In this document: one piece after another, positions 29,810 to 38,864 of the stretch | How the letters are laid out: each line of letters starts with the position of its first letter | Position numbering within the stretch: the stretch's first letter is position 1 | Notes under the pieces: model-generated | Database searches by the model: none | Told to the model about the DNA's origin: nothing | What the model saw: the letters and a program-made list of their open reading frames with translations, nothing else | Translations under genes and position numbers: made by a program | Assembly: GCF_025370255.1 (NCBI RefSeq) | Contig: NZ_JAMTCD010000004.1 | Span: 169,421 to 233,420 of the forward strand | Direction: 5' to 3' | DNA: 64,000 nucleotides | From: Shewanella holmiensis | GTDB taxonomy: Bacteria > Pseudomonadota > Gammaproteobacteria > Enterobacterales > Shewanellaceae

Positions 29810-32800
29810 ATGTTTAGATATTTACTAATATCAGCCCTTTTCGCCGTTGTGGGATTTTCGGCTTCTAGTTTCGCTGATGATACAGAATTATATGTATTCG
29901 AATCGACAGCCCGAACGGGTTCTAGGCCGCAAGTACTGATTATTTTTGATAATTCAGGTTCAATGAGAACTATCGAAAATAGTGCTGAAGCTGGTTATGA
30001 CCCATCTGTCACCTACCCAGCCGTTGGCAGTGATAATTCATTGCAAGAAAGAATGGTCTATTTTACAAAAGGCGGCATTGATAATACCTCGCTTCCCGTC
30101 CCAGACAGTCCTTCAGAAAGTCGTCGCTTTTTAGGCGATATTAATGGTTGTGAAACATCATGGGAATATTTAAATGACTATGGCGTATTTACCGGATTCT
30201 TTCGTGAGTATTCGTTTTCTGGTCAAAATGGTACTTGGAAAGAAGTGCCTGACAACAATGGTGCTAACATTGAGGTCATAGATTGCTTTGATGATATAGA
30301 TAATAAAAAGTGGCGTAATGCGAAAGATCAACCGAGTGGTTTTCCCATAGACAGTGCGGGTACAAAAAAGACTCCTCAAAGGTATACCGAAGTAGGCAGT
30401 GGTTCGAGTCAAAGTGAAATTGATGCGGCATTAGTTAAAGCCAAACAAACGGGTTTTGGTACCGGACAAGCAATCACCTTATATTCAGATAATTATTTAC
30501 GTTGGTACCATGGTCCAAAAGTGATCGAACCCAAAAGCCGTATCGATATCGCTAAAGAAGTGATTAAAAACACTATTGTTACCACGCCTAGTGTCGATTT
30601 TGGCTTAGCCATTTTTAATATTAATGCTTTTGATGAAGGTGATGCTGACGGTGGTCGAATTATTTCAGGCATTAAAACCATGTCAGAAGCCAATAAAATT
30701 ACTTTATTGAATACAATTACAGATTTAAACCCACAAACTAATACTCCTCTATGTGAAACGCTTTATGAGTCTTATCGCTATTTCTCCGGCAAGTCGGTAA
30801 CTTTTGGTGATAAAGACAAAAAACCGTCTGGTTACAGTTATACCCCAAATAAACCGCCAAGAGATACCACAATCGAGAGTGGCTCCAACTACAAATCACC
30901 CTTTAAAGAATGTCAAAACAGAGCCTATGTGGTTTATATAACCGATGGTGTGCCAACGTTAGATAATAATGCCGACAGCATGATTAAAGCATTACCTAGA
31001 GTGGATACGGTTGGATTTAAGAATATAAAACCAGCGTTTACCAGTTTTTTACCTAATTTAGCTGGCTGGATGAACAATAATGATGTGAATCCTGATTTAG
31101 CGGAAGATCAAAATGTCAGTACCTTTACTATTGGTTTTAGTGATGGCGCTGATGATGCGGCTCTGTTATTGACTAAAACGGCTGAATTAGGTGGTGGGCA
31201 ATATTTTGCAGCCAAGAGTGCTACTGAATTAAGCTCAGCATTGCAGAAAGTGTTCACTAAAATTTTAGAGGTGAATGCCAGTTTTACATCACCTTCAATT
31301 GCCAGTAACAACTTTGATAGAACTCAAACATTCGATTCAGTCTACTATGCCATGTTTGTACCCAACCAAGGTCCACGGTGGATGGGCAACATGAAAAAGT
31401 TCAAAGTGACAGGTAGTGGCGATATTGTTGATAAAACAGGATCCAATGCCATTGGTGCTGATGGGAATCTAAAGTCATCAGCCTGTTCATTCTGGACACC
31501 AAGCAGCGTGTGCCAAGCTTCAAGTGATGGTGGTGACGGTAACGATGTAACAATTGGTGGAGTTGCTCATATGCTGAGCAATACTAGTACTCGAACCTTA
31601 TACGGTAATTTTGCAAGCGGTGGTGGTCTGACAGCGTTTTCAAAGAATAACGCGTCAATATATGCCGGTGGAGACACACAACTTGCGTCATATATGGGCG
31701 TCGATACTAGCCAGTTAGAAAGTTACTTTACTTGGGCGACAGGTAAGGATGTTGACTCTGATACTGGTGGACCTACGACTATGCGTAAAGATGTAATGGG
31801 AGACCCTTTACATTCAAAACCGTTAGCGATCAATTTTGGTACAAAATCAACTCCAGACTTACGTGTCCTCGTTGGGACTAATGCTGGATTTTTACATATG
31901 TTTAAAGATGCTGGTGATAGCGTGACAGAGTCATGGGCCTTTATGCCCTATGAGTTATTACCAAATATTCGAGAGCTTCGCGCTAATGTCCCTAGCGGCG
32001 TACATTCAGTATACGGGCTCGATAGTTCCCCCGTTGCACATGTTAAGACCGGGGCGTCGGGCATTGAAAAAGCTTGGTTGTTTATGGGGATGCGACGTGG
32101 CGGTAAATCTTACTATGCATTAGATATTACCGTTCCTGACGCGCCCAAATTTATGTGGAGAAAAAGTGCAGATGATCTTGGTATGTCTGAAATGGGCCAG
32201 ACTTGGTCTGAGCCTGTAGTCACTTATATCCCAAATTGGCCAGTAGGTTCTACCAATAAAGATAATGCGAAGCCTGTGATTATTGTTGGTGCAGGTTATG
32301 CTCCTGCAACAAAAGATGGTGCTGAGGTCGGTACTGATGATAGCAATGGGCGTGGCGTGTATATTCTTGATGCTGAAACTGGAAACTTATTACACTCATT
32401 CCAACCATCATCAGGCACAGCTGTCACGGCCTTGCCTGGAATTGTTGACAGTATTCCCAATAGCGTCGCTATACTAGATAGTAATGGTGATAAGTTAACC
32501 GACAGAATTTATGCAACCGATACAGGGGCGAATGTTTGGCGTATTGATCTGCCAAGTGACAAAACATCTGAATGGTCAGCTTTTAAGTTTGCCAGCTTAG
32601 GCGGTAACTCTAAAGCGACAGACCGTCGATTTTTCGCTGAGGCTGCAGTTGCACAAACTGTGTTCACTAATATTTCTGAAGTTCAAGTGACTGATGGTAG
32701 CGGCACGAAAACGATTAAAACATATCAGAATGTGCCTTATGATGCTGTCGTTATTGGGTCTGGAAATCGACCACATCCTTCCGATAAGAACCGTTCGGAT

Positions 32801-33364
32801 ATGTTTTTTACTCTTCAGGATCGTAATGTTGCTAGCAAGTCATTCGCATCTTCTAGTGGAAATACAATTCCAGAAGTACTGACTATCGATAAGTTGTACG
32901 ACATCACGTCTTCACCGCCTAAAACTGAGGCCGAAAACTTAGTTTTTGGCACTAAACGAGGTTGGTACTATCGCTTTACTGATACGGGTGAAAAGTCTCT
33001 AGCAGCAGCATCAATTGTACAAGGAAGGGTTTTCTTTACGTCCTATGTACCTGGAGATTTATCATCATCAAATCAATGTTTGGTTTCTGGTAAAGGACGT
33101 CTTTATGGTTTTGACTTACACAAAGGCACCTACTCTTATGCTGAAAAATATTATGAAATGGGTGAAAGAGTACCCGATACTCCTCAATTGGTTATCCCAC
33201 CTAACGGTGAAGGTGACAGTTACATGTATTTAATTGGGATTGGTGCAGCAGGTGATGAAATGAAAAAAATTCAGCCTGTTGAAGATGGATGTCCTCCTGG
33301 TGATAATAAATGTATTGGCGGTGGGCTAGGCGTAAATAAAATTTATTATCATATAGACGAGTAG
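29810..33364 (+). CDS. pilY1: Type IV pilus tip adhesin PilY1
   Basis: PilY1 sits at the pilus tip and takes part in adhesion, surface sensing and pilus extension. The protein is 1184 aa. It has a signal peptide (to about ASSFA, residue 22) and then a von Willebrand A-like domain starting with the metal-ion site IIFDNSGSMRT (about 44-54). The region from about 640 to 1100 is the C-terminal beta-propeller, with GTNAGFLHMF, MGMRRGGKSYYALDI, and a calcium-binding loop DSNGDKLTDRIYATDTGANVWRID. GGGAG lies 6 bases upstream of the ATG. It is the fourth gene of the operon. Confidence 0.93.
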   Translation: MFRYLLISALFAVVGFSASSFADDTELYVFESTARTGSRPQVLIIFDNSGSMRTIENSAEAGYDPSVTYPAVGSDNSLQERMVYFTKGGIDNTSLPVPDSPSESRRFLGDINGCETSWEYLNDYGVFTGFFREYSFSGQNGTWKEVPDNNGANIEVIDCFDDIDNKKWRNAKDQPSGFPIDSAGTKKTPQRYTEVGSGSSQSEIDAALVKAKQTGFGTGQAITLYSDNYLRWYHGPKVIEPKSRIDIAKEVIKNTIVTTPSVDFGLAIFNINAFDEGDADGGRIISGIKTMSEANKITLLNTITDLNPQTNTPLCETLYESYRYFSGKSVTFGDKDKKPSGYSYTPNKPPRDTTIESGSNYKSPFKECQNRAYVVYITDGVPTLDNNADSMIKALPRVDTVGFKNIKPAFTSFLPNLAGWMNNNDVNPDLAEDQNVSTFTIGFSDGADDAALLLTKTAELGGGQYFAAKSATELSSALQKVFTKILEVNASFTSPSIASNNFDRTQTFDSVYYAMFVPNQGPRWMGNMKKFKVTGSGDIVDKTGSNAIGADGNLKSSACSFWTPSSVCQASSDGGDGNDVTIGGVAHMLSNTSTRTLYGNFASGGGLTAFSKNNASIYAGGDTQLASYMGVDTSQLESYFTWATGKDVDSDTGGPTTMRKDVMGDPLHSKPLAINFGTKSTPDLRVLVGTNAGFLHMFKDAGDSVTESWAFMPYELLPNIRELRANVPSGVHSVYGLDSSPVAHVKTGASGIEKAWLFMGMRRGGKSYYALDITVPDAPKFMWRKSADDLGMSEMGQTWSEPVVTYIPNWPVGSTNKDNAKPVIIVGAGYAPATKDGAEVGTDDSNGRGVYILDAETGNLLHSFQPSSGTAVTALPGIVDSIPNSVAILDSNGDKLTDRIYATDTGANVWRIDLPSDKTSEWSAFKFASLGGNSKATDRRFFAEAAVAQTVFTNISEVQVTDGSGTKTIKTYQNVPYDAVVIGSGNRPHPSDKNRSDMFFTLQDRNVASKSFASSSGNTIPEVLTIDKLYDITSSPPKTEAENLVFGTKRGWYYRFTDTGEKSLAAASIVQGRVFFTSYVPGDLSSSNQCLVSGKGRLYGFDLHKGTYSYAEKYYEMGERVPDTPQLVIPPNGEGDSYMYLIGIGAAGDEMKKIQPVEDGCPPGDNKCIGGGLGVNKIYYHIDE

Positions 33365-33367
33365 TGA

Positions 33368-33757
33368 ATGAAAAATAATAACGGTTTTACCTTAATTGAA
33401 ATAATGATTACAGTTGTTATTGTTGGTATTTTAGCATCAATTGCTTATCCAAGTTATATTGATTTCGTTACTAAGGGAGCAAGGGCAGATGGATTAGCTG
33501 GCCTCATGAATGTTGCCAACAAGCAAGAACAGTATTATTTAGATCATAAAAGTTACACTACCGATATGACTAAGTTAGGGTTCAGTGCTGATCCTTGGGT
33601 TGTGGATAATACTTTTTATGAAGTTGATGCTACCGTCGCAGGGGGGATTTTCACTGCTACCGCTAAGGCGAAAGGCGCTCAGGCAACACGAGACAGCGCC
33701 TGTTTAACTATTTCATTGGATGCTGCGGGCGTAAAATCACCTAAGGAGTGTTGGTAA
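33368..33757 (+). CDS. pilE: Type IV pilin PilE-type minor pilin
   Basis: This 129-residue pilin has the prepilin site NNNG-FTLIEIMITVVIVGILASIAYPSYIDF (Glu at +5) and a short globular domain with one Cys pair (Cys in DSACLTI and the penultimate Cys in KECW). This matches the small PilE minor pilins found after pilY1, not a major pilin. It begins three bases after pilY1 and overlaps the next gene by one base. Confidence 0.9.
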   Translation: MKNNNGFTLIEIMITVVIVGILASIAYPSYIDFVTKGARADGLAGLMNVANKQEQYYLDHKSYTTDMTKLGFSADPWVVDNTFYEVDATVAGGIFTATAKAKGAQATRDSACLTISLDAAGVKSPKECW

Positions 33758-34065
33758 TGAACTTAATGAAAACCAAAGTAATGTTAATTATATTGCTTGG
33801 AATATTCGTTTCTGCTGCGAATGTTCAGGCTGATGAAATGGTAGATTATAAATGTTACATCGAAACAACTAACGGCTTTGACATTACATTTTATAAATGG
33901 AAAACGTCTACAACTCAACTGATGCAAGCAAAGTTGCCGGCAACCAAATATAAAGATGCAAACTCTAAAGATGTTTATATTAAAGATGTTGTCGAATGTG
34001 CCATATTAGATGAAAAATTTAAATCTAAAAGCGCAAAAGATTTGGATAGTAAAACAGTTCGATAA
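33757..34065 (+). CDS. Small secreted protein of unknown function, translationally coupled to pilE
   Basis: This 102-residue protein starts with the ATG that overlaps the pilE stop (TAATG). AAGGAG lies 8 bases upstream, a better site than for the in-frame codon at 33748. A signal peptide is evident (MNLMKTKVMLIILLGIFVSAANVQA, cleaved near residue 25). The mature part has two Cys (in DYKCYIET and VECAILDE), which could form a disulfide, and a Lys-rich C-terminus. I do not recognise the family. Coupling to pilE suggests a periplasmic role linked to the pilus, but that is inference. Confidence 0.75.
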   Translation: MNLMKTKVMLIILLGIFVSAANVQADEMVDYKCYIETTNGFDITFYKWKTSTTQLMQAKLPATKYKDANSKDVYIKDVVECAILDEKFKSKSAKDLDSKTVR

Positions 34066-34080
34066 TGTCATAAATCATAA

Positions 34081-34115
34081 CAGTAAACTGTAACTTACTT
34101 AGTTACAGTTTACTG
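34081..34115. terminator. 14-bp perfect inverted repeat at a convergent gene junction
   Basis: CAGTAAACTGTAAC (34081-34094) pairs with GTTACAGTTTACTG (34102-34115) around a 7-base loop. The fimT-type stop codon (34099-34101, minus strand) lies in the loop. There is no long U-run, but the position between two convergent units suggests termination or RNA-end protection. Confidence 0.6.
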
Positions 34116-34623
34116 CGGTTTCTATAGCTGAAATTCTTCCTGATACACCAATGATAATACCCCGAGAGTCAGGATTATTCTTGTCACCTGCACAGTATAC
34201 TAAAGTGCCTCCACTCGCTAAATGTACTAACCCATCGGCATTAAAGGTATAACGAGATTGAGTTGATTTGATAAAATCCTTATTGTTGACCGCATCTACT
34301 GTTCTTAATACAGTATCCTGTATGCCGTTGGTATTGTCTAAAGTACCTAAAGTGCCATTATCTATAAACACACTAAATCCATTAGTCCAGTCAGCATCAC
34401 AGCTCGATCCATTAAATGGGCACACAGAAACACGGCTCCCATAACTCACTGCTTGGCTACGAGCAAATAGCATAGTTGATTCTATATTGCTGATAGCACT
34501 TCTGGCTCGGTTTCCTTCATACATAGAGACCAAAGAAGGGACACCTACTGTCAATAATATCCCCGCAACTACTACAGTGACCATTAACTCAACTAGTGTG
34601 AACCCTTTAAATTGAATTTTCAT
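34099..34623 (-). CDS. fimT: GspH/FimT-family minor pseudopilin
   Basis: The start at 34623 (MKIQFKGFTLVELMV) has AAGGAT 7 bases upstream; the longer frame adds 26 residues that do not resemble a leader. The protein is 174 aa, with prepilin motif FKG-FTLVELMVTVVVAGILLTVGVPS and Glu at +5. The segment IESTMLFARSQAVSYGSRVSVCPF is characteristic of FimT/GspH pilins, which initiate type IV pili and in some species bind DNA during natural transformation. It is transcribed toward the pilV-pilE operon and follows a second fimT-type gene by about 290 bases. Confidence 0.87.
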   Translation of the reverse strand: MKIQFKGFTLVELMVTVVVAGILLTVGVPSLVSMYEGNRARSAISNIESTMLFARSQAVSYGSRVSVCPFNGSSCDADWTNGFSVFIDNGTLGTLDNTNGIQDTVLRTVDAVNNKDFIKSTQSRYTFNADGLVHLASGGTLVYCAGDKNNPDSRGIIIGVSGRISAIETAVNCN

Positions 34624-34916
34624 TTTTATTATCCTTGGGCATATTAATTTTAGTATAACCAAGTGACAGTATAAATTCAGCGATTTATTTGTTTCATTCA
34701 AGCAAACTTATCCTGTATTCGCAATACTGTTAAAGAGCGTTGTGTCTAAGTGGAAGACAAACAATGTAAAATTTATTTTCATGTTAAACTTTTATCTCTT
34801 TTAAGAGGCGCTTCATTAATATTTGGTAATTACAAAGCAAATATAAAATCATAATTATTAATAGTTTAGCTAATGTATCTTGCTGATAAGTAAGTGTACT
34901 TAATCGTGATAGAAGA

Positions 34917-35438
34917 TTAAGGCTTGCAGGCGATATTCTTCTTAGTCGATAACCTCACTCGCCCAGCTTGGTTAATGATAAGTGCTTTAGAATAAGGACT
35001 ATCAAAAGTTTCTGGACAATAAGTGAATGTGCCATTTGTGCCAGATGCTAGACCATCAGGCTGAAACCGAAGAGCTGGTCGATTATATTGAATAATATCC
35101 AGACGATGAAAAGGACCCACTTCTCTTAAAATAACATCTTGTGCATCTAATTGATTTGTTGGCATAGCATCTGAAAAAATAGAAAAACCAGCCTGCCAGT
35201 TGTTACTACACTTTCCTTGCACTAGAGGACAGACAGTCACTCTTGTGCCATAGCTGATGGCCATGTTTCTAGCGAATTGCATCGAGTGTTGAATGGTTCT
35301 TATATTGCTATCCACTCTTGATTGCAGCTGAATAGCATTAAAAGATGGGAATGCTACTACAGAGAGCAAGCTAGTAATGGTTATGGTGGTCATCAGCTCA
35401 ACCAAATTAAACCCAGTATTACGGTGAAGTAAGTGCAT
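34917..35438 (-). CDS. fimT: Second GspH/FimT-family minor pseudopilin
   Basis: This 173-residue protein has the prepilin site NTG-FNLVELMTTITITSLLSVVAFPSF (Glu at +5) and the FimT core IQHSMQFARNMAISYGTRVTVCPL. It is clearly paralogous to the gene at 34099 but diverged, with a distinct C-terminus rich in basic residues (GRVRLSTKKNIACKP). An AAGGAT element lies about 12 bases upstream. The gap 34624-34916 between the two paralogues is AT-rich and may hold the promoter of the first; I see no gene in it. Confidence 0.86.
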   Translation of the reverse strand: MHLLHRNTGFNLVELMTTITITSLLSVVAFPSFNAIQLQSRVDSNIRTIQHSMQFARNMAISYGTRVTVCPLVQGKCSNNWQAGFSIFSDAMPTNQLDAQDVILREVGPFHRLDIIQYNRPALRFQPDGLASGTNGTFTYCPETFDSPYSKALIINQAGRVRLSTKKNIACKP

Positions 35439-35674
35439 AGTTGATTCATCCTTGATAACAATAAAGCCGCATCCCGCAGCAGTTGGTTAAATTATAGTCG
35501 ATGATTAGGTTTTTAACTGAAAATACGGTTTTAAAATAAGTTCAAAATGCTGCAGAAAAATAAGTTGCTTTCAAGTAAGATATCGAACAGTTGCATTTTG
35601 TTACGATAAACTTTAAAAGTTACATCATCTTAGGCAAGTTAATTCGCCTGTTTAGCCCTTTTAGGAGTGATTAA

Positions 35675-36013
<339 letters not shown>

Positions 36014-36016
36014 CCT

Positions 36017-36037
36017 AAGGCCTTTATGGCCTTTTTT
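36017..36037 (+). terminator. Terminator of glnB
   Basis: Stem AAGGCC (36017-36022) pairs with GGCCTT across a 5-base loop and is followed by a T-run. The stem is short but followed by U's. Confidence 0.75.
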
Positions 36038-36098
36038 ATTAGCTTAATTTTGTTAAAACGTTGTCTGTTTAAGTTATGTAATTCATAGGATTGTTGTC

Positions 36099-37385
36099 AT
36101 GGCTCAAAAGATTGTCATTGTTGGTGGTGGCGCTGCAGGTTTAGCGTTAGCGTCTCGACTCGGACGCAAGTTTGGACTCAGTAAACAAATGGATGTTTGT
36201 TTAATTGATAAAAACACCATTCATATTTGGAAACCTAAACTGCATGAAGTGGCTGTCGGCGTCATTGATCAGTCGATTGAAGGTTTACAATATCGAGATC
36301 ATGGTTTAAAAAATGGCTATCAATATGTGCGCGGCTGTATTGAGCAATGTGATCCACAAACTAAGTCTATTCAACTCGCTGCTGTTATCAACGATGAAAA
36401 TGAAGTCATCATTCCACAAAGAAAAATAGAATATGATTATTTAGTGCTTGCTTTGGGTGGCGTTTCTAATAGTTTTAACACCTTAGGGGCAGAACAGAAT
36501 TGCATCTTTTTAGACAGTTTGAATAGCGCTAACCGTTTTCATGACAAACTGTTAGATGCCTTGTTGCAATTAAATGAAACACAAGACAAATTGAGTATTG
36601 GCATTGTCGGTGCTGGCGCAACCGGCGTTGAGCTGGCTGCTGAGTTGCATCATGTAATCGAGTCGGTTGCTGAATATGGCTATAGTCATATTTCAAAACA
36701 ACATTTAGAAATACACCTTATCGAAGCCGCAGAAAAAGTATTGCCTCAGTTACCTGAACAGGTGAGTTTACGCGCACAGGCAGTGTTATCAAAATTAGGT
36801 ATTAAATTACATTTAGCCGTTCAAGTAAAAGAAGTTACAAAACATGGGTTTATAACCTCTAGCGGTGAAACGATTAATGCTAATATTAAAGTTTGGGCTG
36901 CCGGAGTGAAAGGCCCTAAGGTGTTAGAGAGTTTTTCTGCATTACCTATCACGCCTCGTAATCAAATTGATGTTGATCAATATATGCAAGTGAAGGGCAT
37001 CGACAATATTTATGCGCTTGGTGATTGTGCTCAACTGATCCAAGATAATGGCAAGCCTGTGCCGCCAAGAGCGCAAGCAGCTGCGCAGATGGCTGAAACA
37101 TTATTTAAAAACATATGTTTAAAAATGAAGCATCAACCTGAAAAACCTTTTATTTATAAAGATTATGGTTCATTAGTTTCTTTAAGCCGTTTTTCTGCAG
37201 TAGGGAATCTAATGGGGAACTTACGTACTGGAACCTTTTTTGTTGAAGGCCATCTTGCTCGTATTATGTATATTTCTTTGTATCAACGTCACCTTATTAG
37301 TCTTTATGGTTGGATGTCTGCGTTCGTTTACCGTCTTGCACAAAAATTGCTTCGTTGGAAAAGACCAAAACTGAAATTGCATTAA
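36099..37385 (+). CDS. Type II NADH dehydrogenase-like flavoprotein
   Basis: This is a 428-residue FAD-dependent oxidoreductase of the NDH-2 family, which passes electrons from NADH to quinone without pumping protons. The FAD-binding motif is IVGGGAAGLALASRLG (about 6-21) and the NADH-binding motif is IGIVGAGATGVELAAEL (about 170-186). The FAD-contacting NIYALGDCAQL is near residue 305. The C-terminal region (about 385-428) is amphipathic and ends in a basic cluster (KLLRWKRPKLKLH), fitting membrane association. AGGA lies 8 bases before the ATG. It is a single gene, ending at the terminator at 37406. Confidence 0.9.
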   Translation: MAQKIVIVGGGAAGLALASRLGRKFGLSKQMDVCLIDKNTIHIWKPKLHEVAVGVIDQSIEGLQYRDHGLKNGYQYVRGCIEQCDPQTKSIQLAAVINDENEVIIPQRKIEYDYLVLALGGVSNSFNTLGAEQNCIFLDSLNSANRFHDKLLDALLQLNETQDKLSIGIVGAGATGVELAAELHHVIESVAEYGYSHISKQHLEIHLIEAAEKVLPQLPEQVSLRAQAVLSKLGIKLHLAVQVKEVTKHGFITSSGETINANIKVWAAGVKGPKVLESFSALPITPRNQIDVDQYMQVKGIDNIYALGDCAQLIQDNGKPVPPRAQAAAQMAETLFKNICLKMKHQPEKPFIYKDYGSLVSLSRFSAVGNLMGNLRTGTFFVEGHLARIMYISLYQRHLISLYGWMSAFVYRLAQKLLRWKRPKLKLH

Positions 37386-37405
37386 TAATGGCAAATACTG
37401 AAAAG

Positions 37406-37435
37406 AAAAAACGTCTCTATATGGAGACGTTTTTT
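37406..37435. terminator. Bidirectional terminator between the dehydrogenase gene and nagR
   Basis: Stem AAAAAACGTCTC (37406-37417) pairs with GAGACGTTTTTT (37424-37435) with a 6-base loop, between convergent genes. Confidence 0.9.
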
Positions 37436-37450
37436 ATGAAGTACAGAGTA

Positions 37451-38470
37451 TTAATTGATATGAGGTGATGCAGATGAATCACGTATAACCGGATTAGGTG
37501 TAAAGATTTTGAATTTTTCACCACCTTGATCTTTATGTTTATTGATCAACAGTTGCGTTGCTATCTGTGCAATTTCAACATTGGGTTGGTGAACAGTGGT
37601 TAATTTTGGCCATGTTTGGCGCGAGAATGGGCTATCTTCGAATCCCACAATCGATAAATCTTTCGGAATATCAAGCCCCGCTAAACGGGCTGCAAACAAT
37701 GCTCCCGCTGCAATTTCATCGTTACAAGCCACAATGGCCGAGGGGCGGTTTTTCATCGCGATCAGCTTATTTGCACCTTCTACACCCGATTCAAATGAAT
37801 ATTTTCCATCAAGAACCCAGTTTTCATTAACTGTTAACTGGTTACTTTCAATAGCCTTTCTAAATCCAAGTAAACGCTCTTTTGTCGATTCATGTTGATG
37901 GTCACCACTTAAAAAACCGATATGCTGGTGGCCAAGACTGATTAAGTGCTGAGTGATTTCAACTGCGCCATGCTTATCGTTTACCAATACCGTTAGCCCT
38001 TTATGTTCGTCAGTGTTTTCACCGGCGATGATCCTAACGTAATTGGCGTTTATCTTATCTAAGGCCGCCAATATATTTGGGTCTTCAGACATAGGTGGCG
38101 TCAGCACTAACCCAGCAAGTCTTGAATGCTTCACCATAGAAGTAAGCTCATCGCAGATGGATTCAGATTTCGCATTGCAAGGATGAATCAATAGCTCAAA
38201 CCCGCGATCATTACACGCCGATAAAATGCCATTTTGCATATCAATCACATAATAGGCATTTGGGTTATCGTAAATAAAACCAATAACATAAGAGCTAGTG
38301 CTGGCAAGATTTCGTGCTGCAAGGTTGGGCTGGTAATTCAGCGCTGCTATGGCTTGATTCACTTTATCAATTGTTGCTTGTTTCACTGAGGGTTCTTTAT
38401 TGGTGACCCTAGATACTGTTTTTATCGACACGCCGGCATATTTGGCAACGTCATTTATGGTTACTTTCAT
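37451..38470 (-). CDS. nagR: LacI-family repressor NagR of N-acetylglucosamine use
   Basis: This is a 339-residue LacI/GalR regulator. The N-terminal helix-turn-helix is INDVAKYAGVSIKTVSRVTNKEPSV (about 4-28), followed by the hinge YQPNLAARNLAS. The effector domain (about 60-335) is of the periplasmic-binding-protein type. Shewanella controls its chitin/GlcNAc regulon with a LacI-type NagR that binds a palindrome related to AATGACAGCGTTGTCATT. Four such sites occur in the following 14 kb, each upstream of a nag-type gene, which identifies this gene. It is divergent from the TonB receptor gene. The effector is presumably a GlcNAc catabolic intermediate; that is inference here. Confidence 0.9.
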   Translation of the reverse strand: MKVTINDVAKYAGVSIKTVSRVTNKEPSVKQATIDKVNQAIAALNYQPNLAARNLASTSSYVIGFIYDNPNAYYVIDMQNGILSACNDRGFELLIHPCNAKSESICDELTSMVKHSRLAGLVLTPPMSEDPNILAALDKINANYVRIIAGENTDEHKGLTVLVNDKHGAVEITQHLISLGHQHIGFLSGDHQHESTKERLLGFRKAIESNQLTVNENWVLDGKYSFESGVEGANKLIAMKNRPSAIVACNDEIAAGALFAARLAGLDIPKDLSIVGFEDSPFSRQTWPKLTTVHQPNVEIAQIATQLLINKHKDQGGEKFKIFTPNPVIRDSSASPHIN

Positions 38471-38636
38471 GTAAAAGTTAGCTCTTCTTCAGGCGAAACC
38501 CACTAAATTGATCCCCCGTAATCGATCGCTTTCATGGGTTATTTATCGGGTAATAGTGCGAGTTTTTAAAAAAATAGGCAATCATCAATTTTTTAACAGG
38601 TAGGATCAGCTTGCTTTTTGAGGCGATAATAGCAGT

Positions 38637-38664
38637 GTTTACATCGTGTTTACATTATTTACAT
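38637..38664. promoter_or_regulatory. Three helically phased TTTACAT repeats upstream of the TonB receptor
   Basis: GTTTACAT at 38637, GTTTACAT at 38648 and ATTTACAT at 38657 are in the same orientation, 11 and 9 bases apart, roughly one DNA turn. They are about 130 bases upstream of the NagR operator in the 394-bp nagR/receptor spacer. This arrangement suggests cooperative binding of a second regulator. No regulator can be named. Confidence 0.4.
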
Positions 38665-38790
38665 CCATGTTTTATAAAGTTTTATCATCATTTATAATGA
38701 TAAATTGCATAATAAAGTAGTAAAAAAAAACAGCGAATAGTTATTTTGTTGTGGCGTGGCTGTTAATTTTTGTGTAATGTTTGCTCTAGA

Positions 38791-38808
38791 CATGACAGCG
38801 TTGTCATT
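38791..38808. promoter_or_regulatory. NagR operator 1 (TonB receptor)
   Basis: CATGACAGCGTTGTCATT is a near-perfect dyad (ATGACAGC / GTTGTCAT) identical to operator 2 except for the first base. It lies 57 bases before the receptor start at 38865. A further short dyad (ATTCC-GTC-GGAAT) abuts it at 38806-38818. Confidence 0.85.
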
Positions 38809-38864
38809 CCGTCGGAATGGTTATGAACTCAAAAACGATAATAAGTTATGGAAGGGGAACAAAG

